This document shows positions 12,655-12,673 of a DNA stretch of 12,673 nt, piece after piece. The stretch is from Bacillota bacterium. Lineage in GTDB: Bacteria > Bacillota > UBA4882 > UBA10575. The first letter of the stretch is position 1, and each line of letters begins with the position of its first letter. Position numbers and translations under genes: made by a program. A model generated the notes under the pieces. It made no database searches. It worked only from the letters and a program-made list of their open reading frames with translations, and was not told the origin of the DNA. The stretch is taken from the NCBI GenBank assembly GCA_012521315.1, contig JAAYMP010000223.1, positions 1 to 12,673 on the forward strand. Direction: 5' to 3'.

Positions 12655-12673
12655 GGTATAAACGACCGACGCA

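Noticed and set aside
1..12673. tRNA, rRNA, CRISPR array, transposase or prophage genes
   Set aside because: None recognised on either strand. All substantial coding is accounted for by housekeeping genes and the MazEF pair.

Overview
The window is a core housekeeping stretch of a Bacillota (Firmicutes) chromosome, with every gene on the + strand. The gene order map - KOW protein - infA - rpmJ - rpsM - rpsK - rpsD - rpoA - rplQ - ecfA1 - ecfA2 - ecfT - truA - rplM - rpsI is the classical Firmicutes end of the S10/spc/alpha ribosomal supercluster. Having rpsD inside the cluster is more Clostridia-like than Bacillus-like. The sequence is moderately GC-rich, richest in the ECF-transporter/truA part. 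S4 and L36 are both of the zinc-cysteine type. I cannot name the genus from sequence alone; an anaerobic or thermophilic Clostridia-like lineage is an inference.

Layout. (1) Bases 1-4352: the 3' part of map (its 5' end lies outside the window), a small KOW-domain RNA-binding protein, then infA, rpmJ, rpsM, rpsK, rpsD, rpoA and rplQ, tightly packed with strong Shine-Dalgarno sequences. (2) 4357-6718: the energy-coupling module of a group II ECF vitamin transporter (two ATPases and EcfT), overlapping or abutting. (3) 6949-7686: truA, after a 230-base gap. (4) 7687-7980: an AT-rich intergenic region with a near-consensus sigma-A promoter (TTGACC-17-TATAAT) and a structured leader in front of rplM-rpsI, closed by a strong intrinsic terminator at 8860-8893. 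(5) 8915-9616: a thiamine pyrophosphokinase-like gene starting 21 bases after that terminator. (6) 9617-9845: a palindrome-rich intergenic region feeding a MazEF (NdoAI/NdoA-like) toxin-antitoxin pair, which ends in its own terminator at 10488-10513. (7) 10607-12654: gltX (glutamyl-tRNA synthetase) and a DJ-1/PfpI-family protein.

Functionally the genes cover translation (initiation factor, ribosomal proteins, tRNA pseudouridylation, tRNA charging, N-terminal Met removal), the RNA polymerase alpha subunit, vitamin uptake and cofactor activation, and one growth-control mRNA interferase module. Five coding starts were moved downstream of the longest open frame (infA, rplQ, ecfT, truA, thiN), gltX and mazE were also trimmed, and rpmJ was added because it is too short for ordinary ORF calling. 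I saw no tRNA, rRNA, CRISPR, transposase or prophage gene. I did not find a convincing new biological system. The points most worth a second look are the rplM leader with its mutually exclusive GAGGT/ACCTC pairings, the palindromes at the mazEF promoter, the terminator directly upstream of thiN, and the TTG start of infA.
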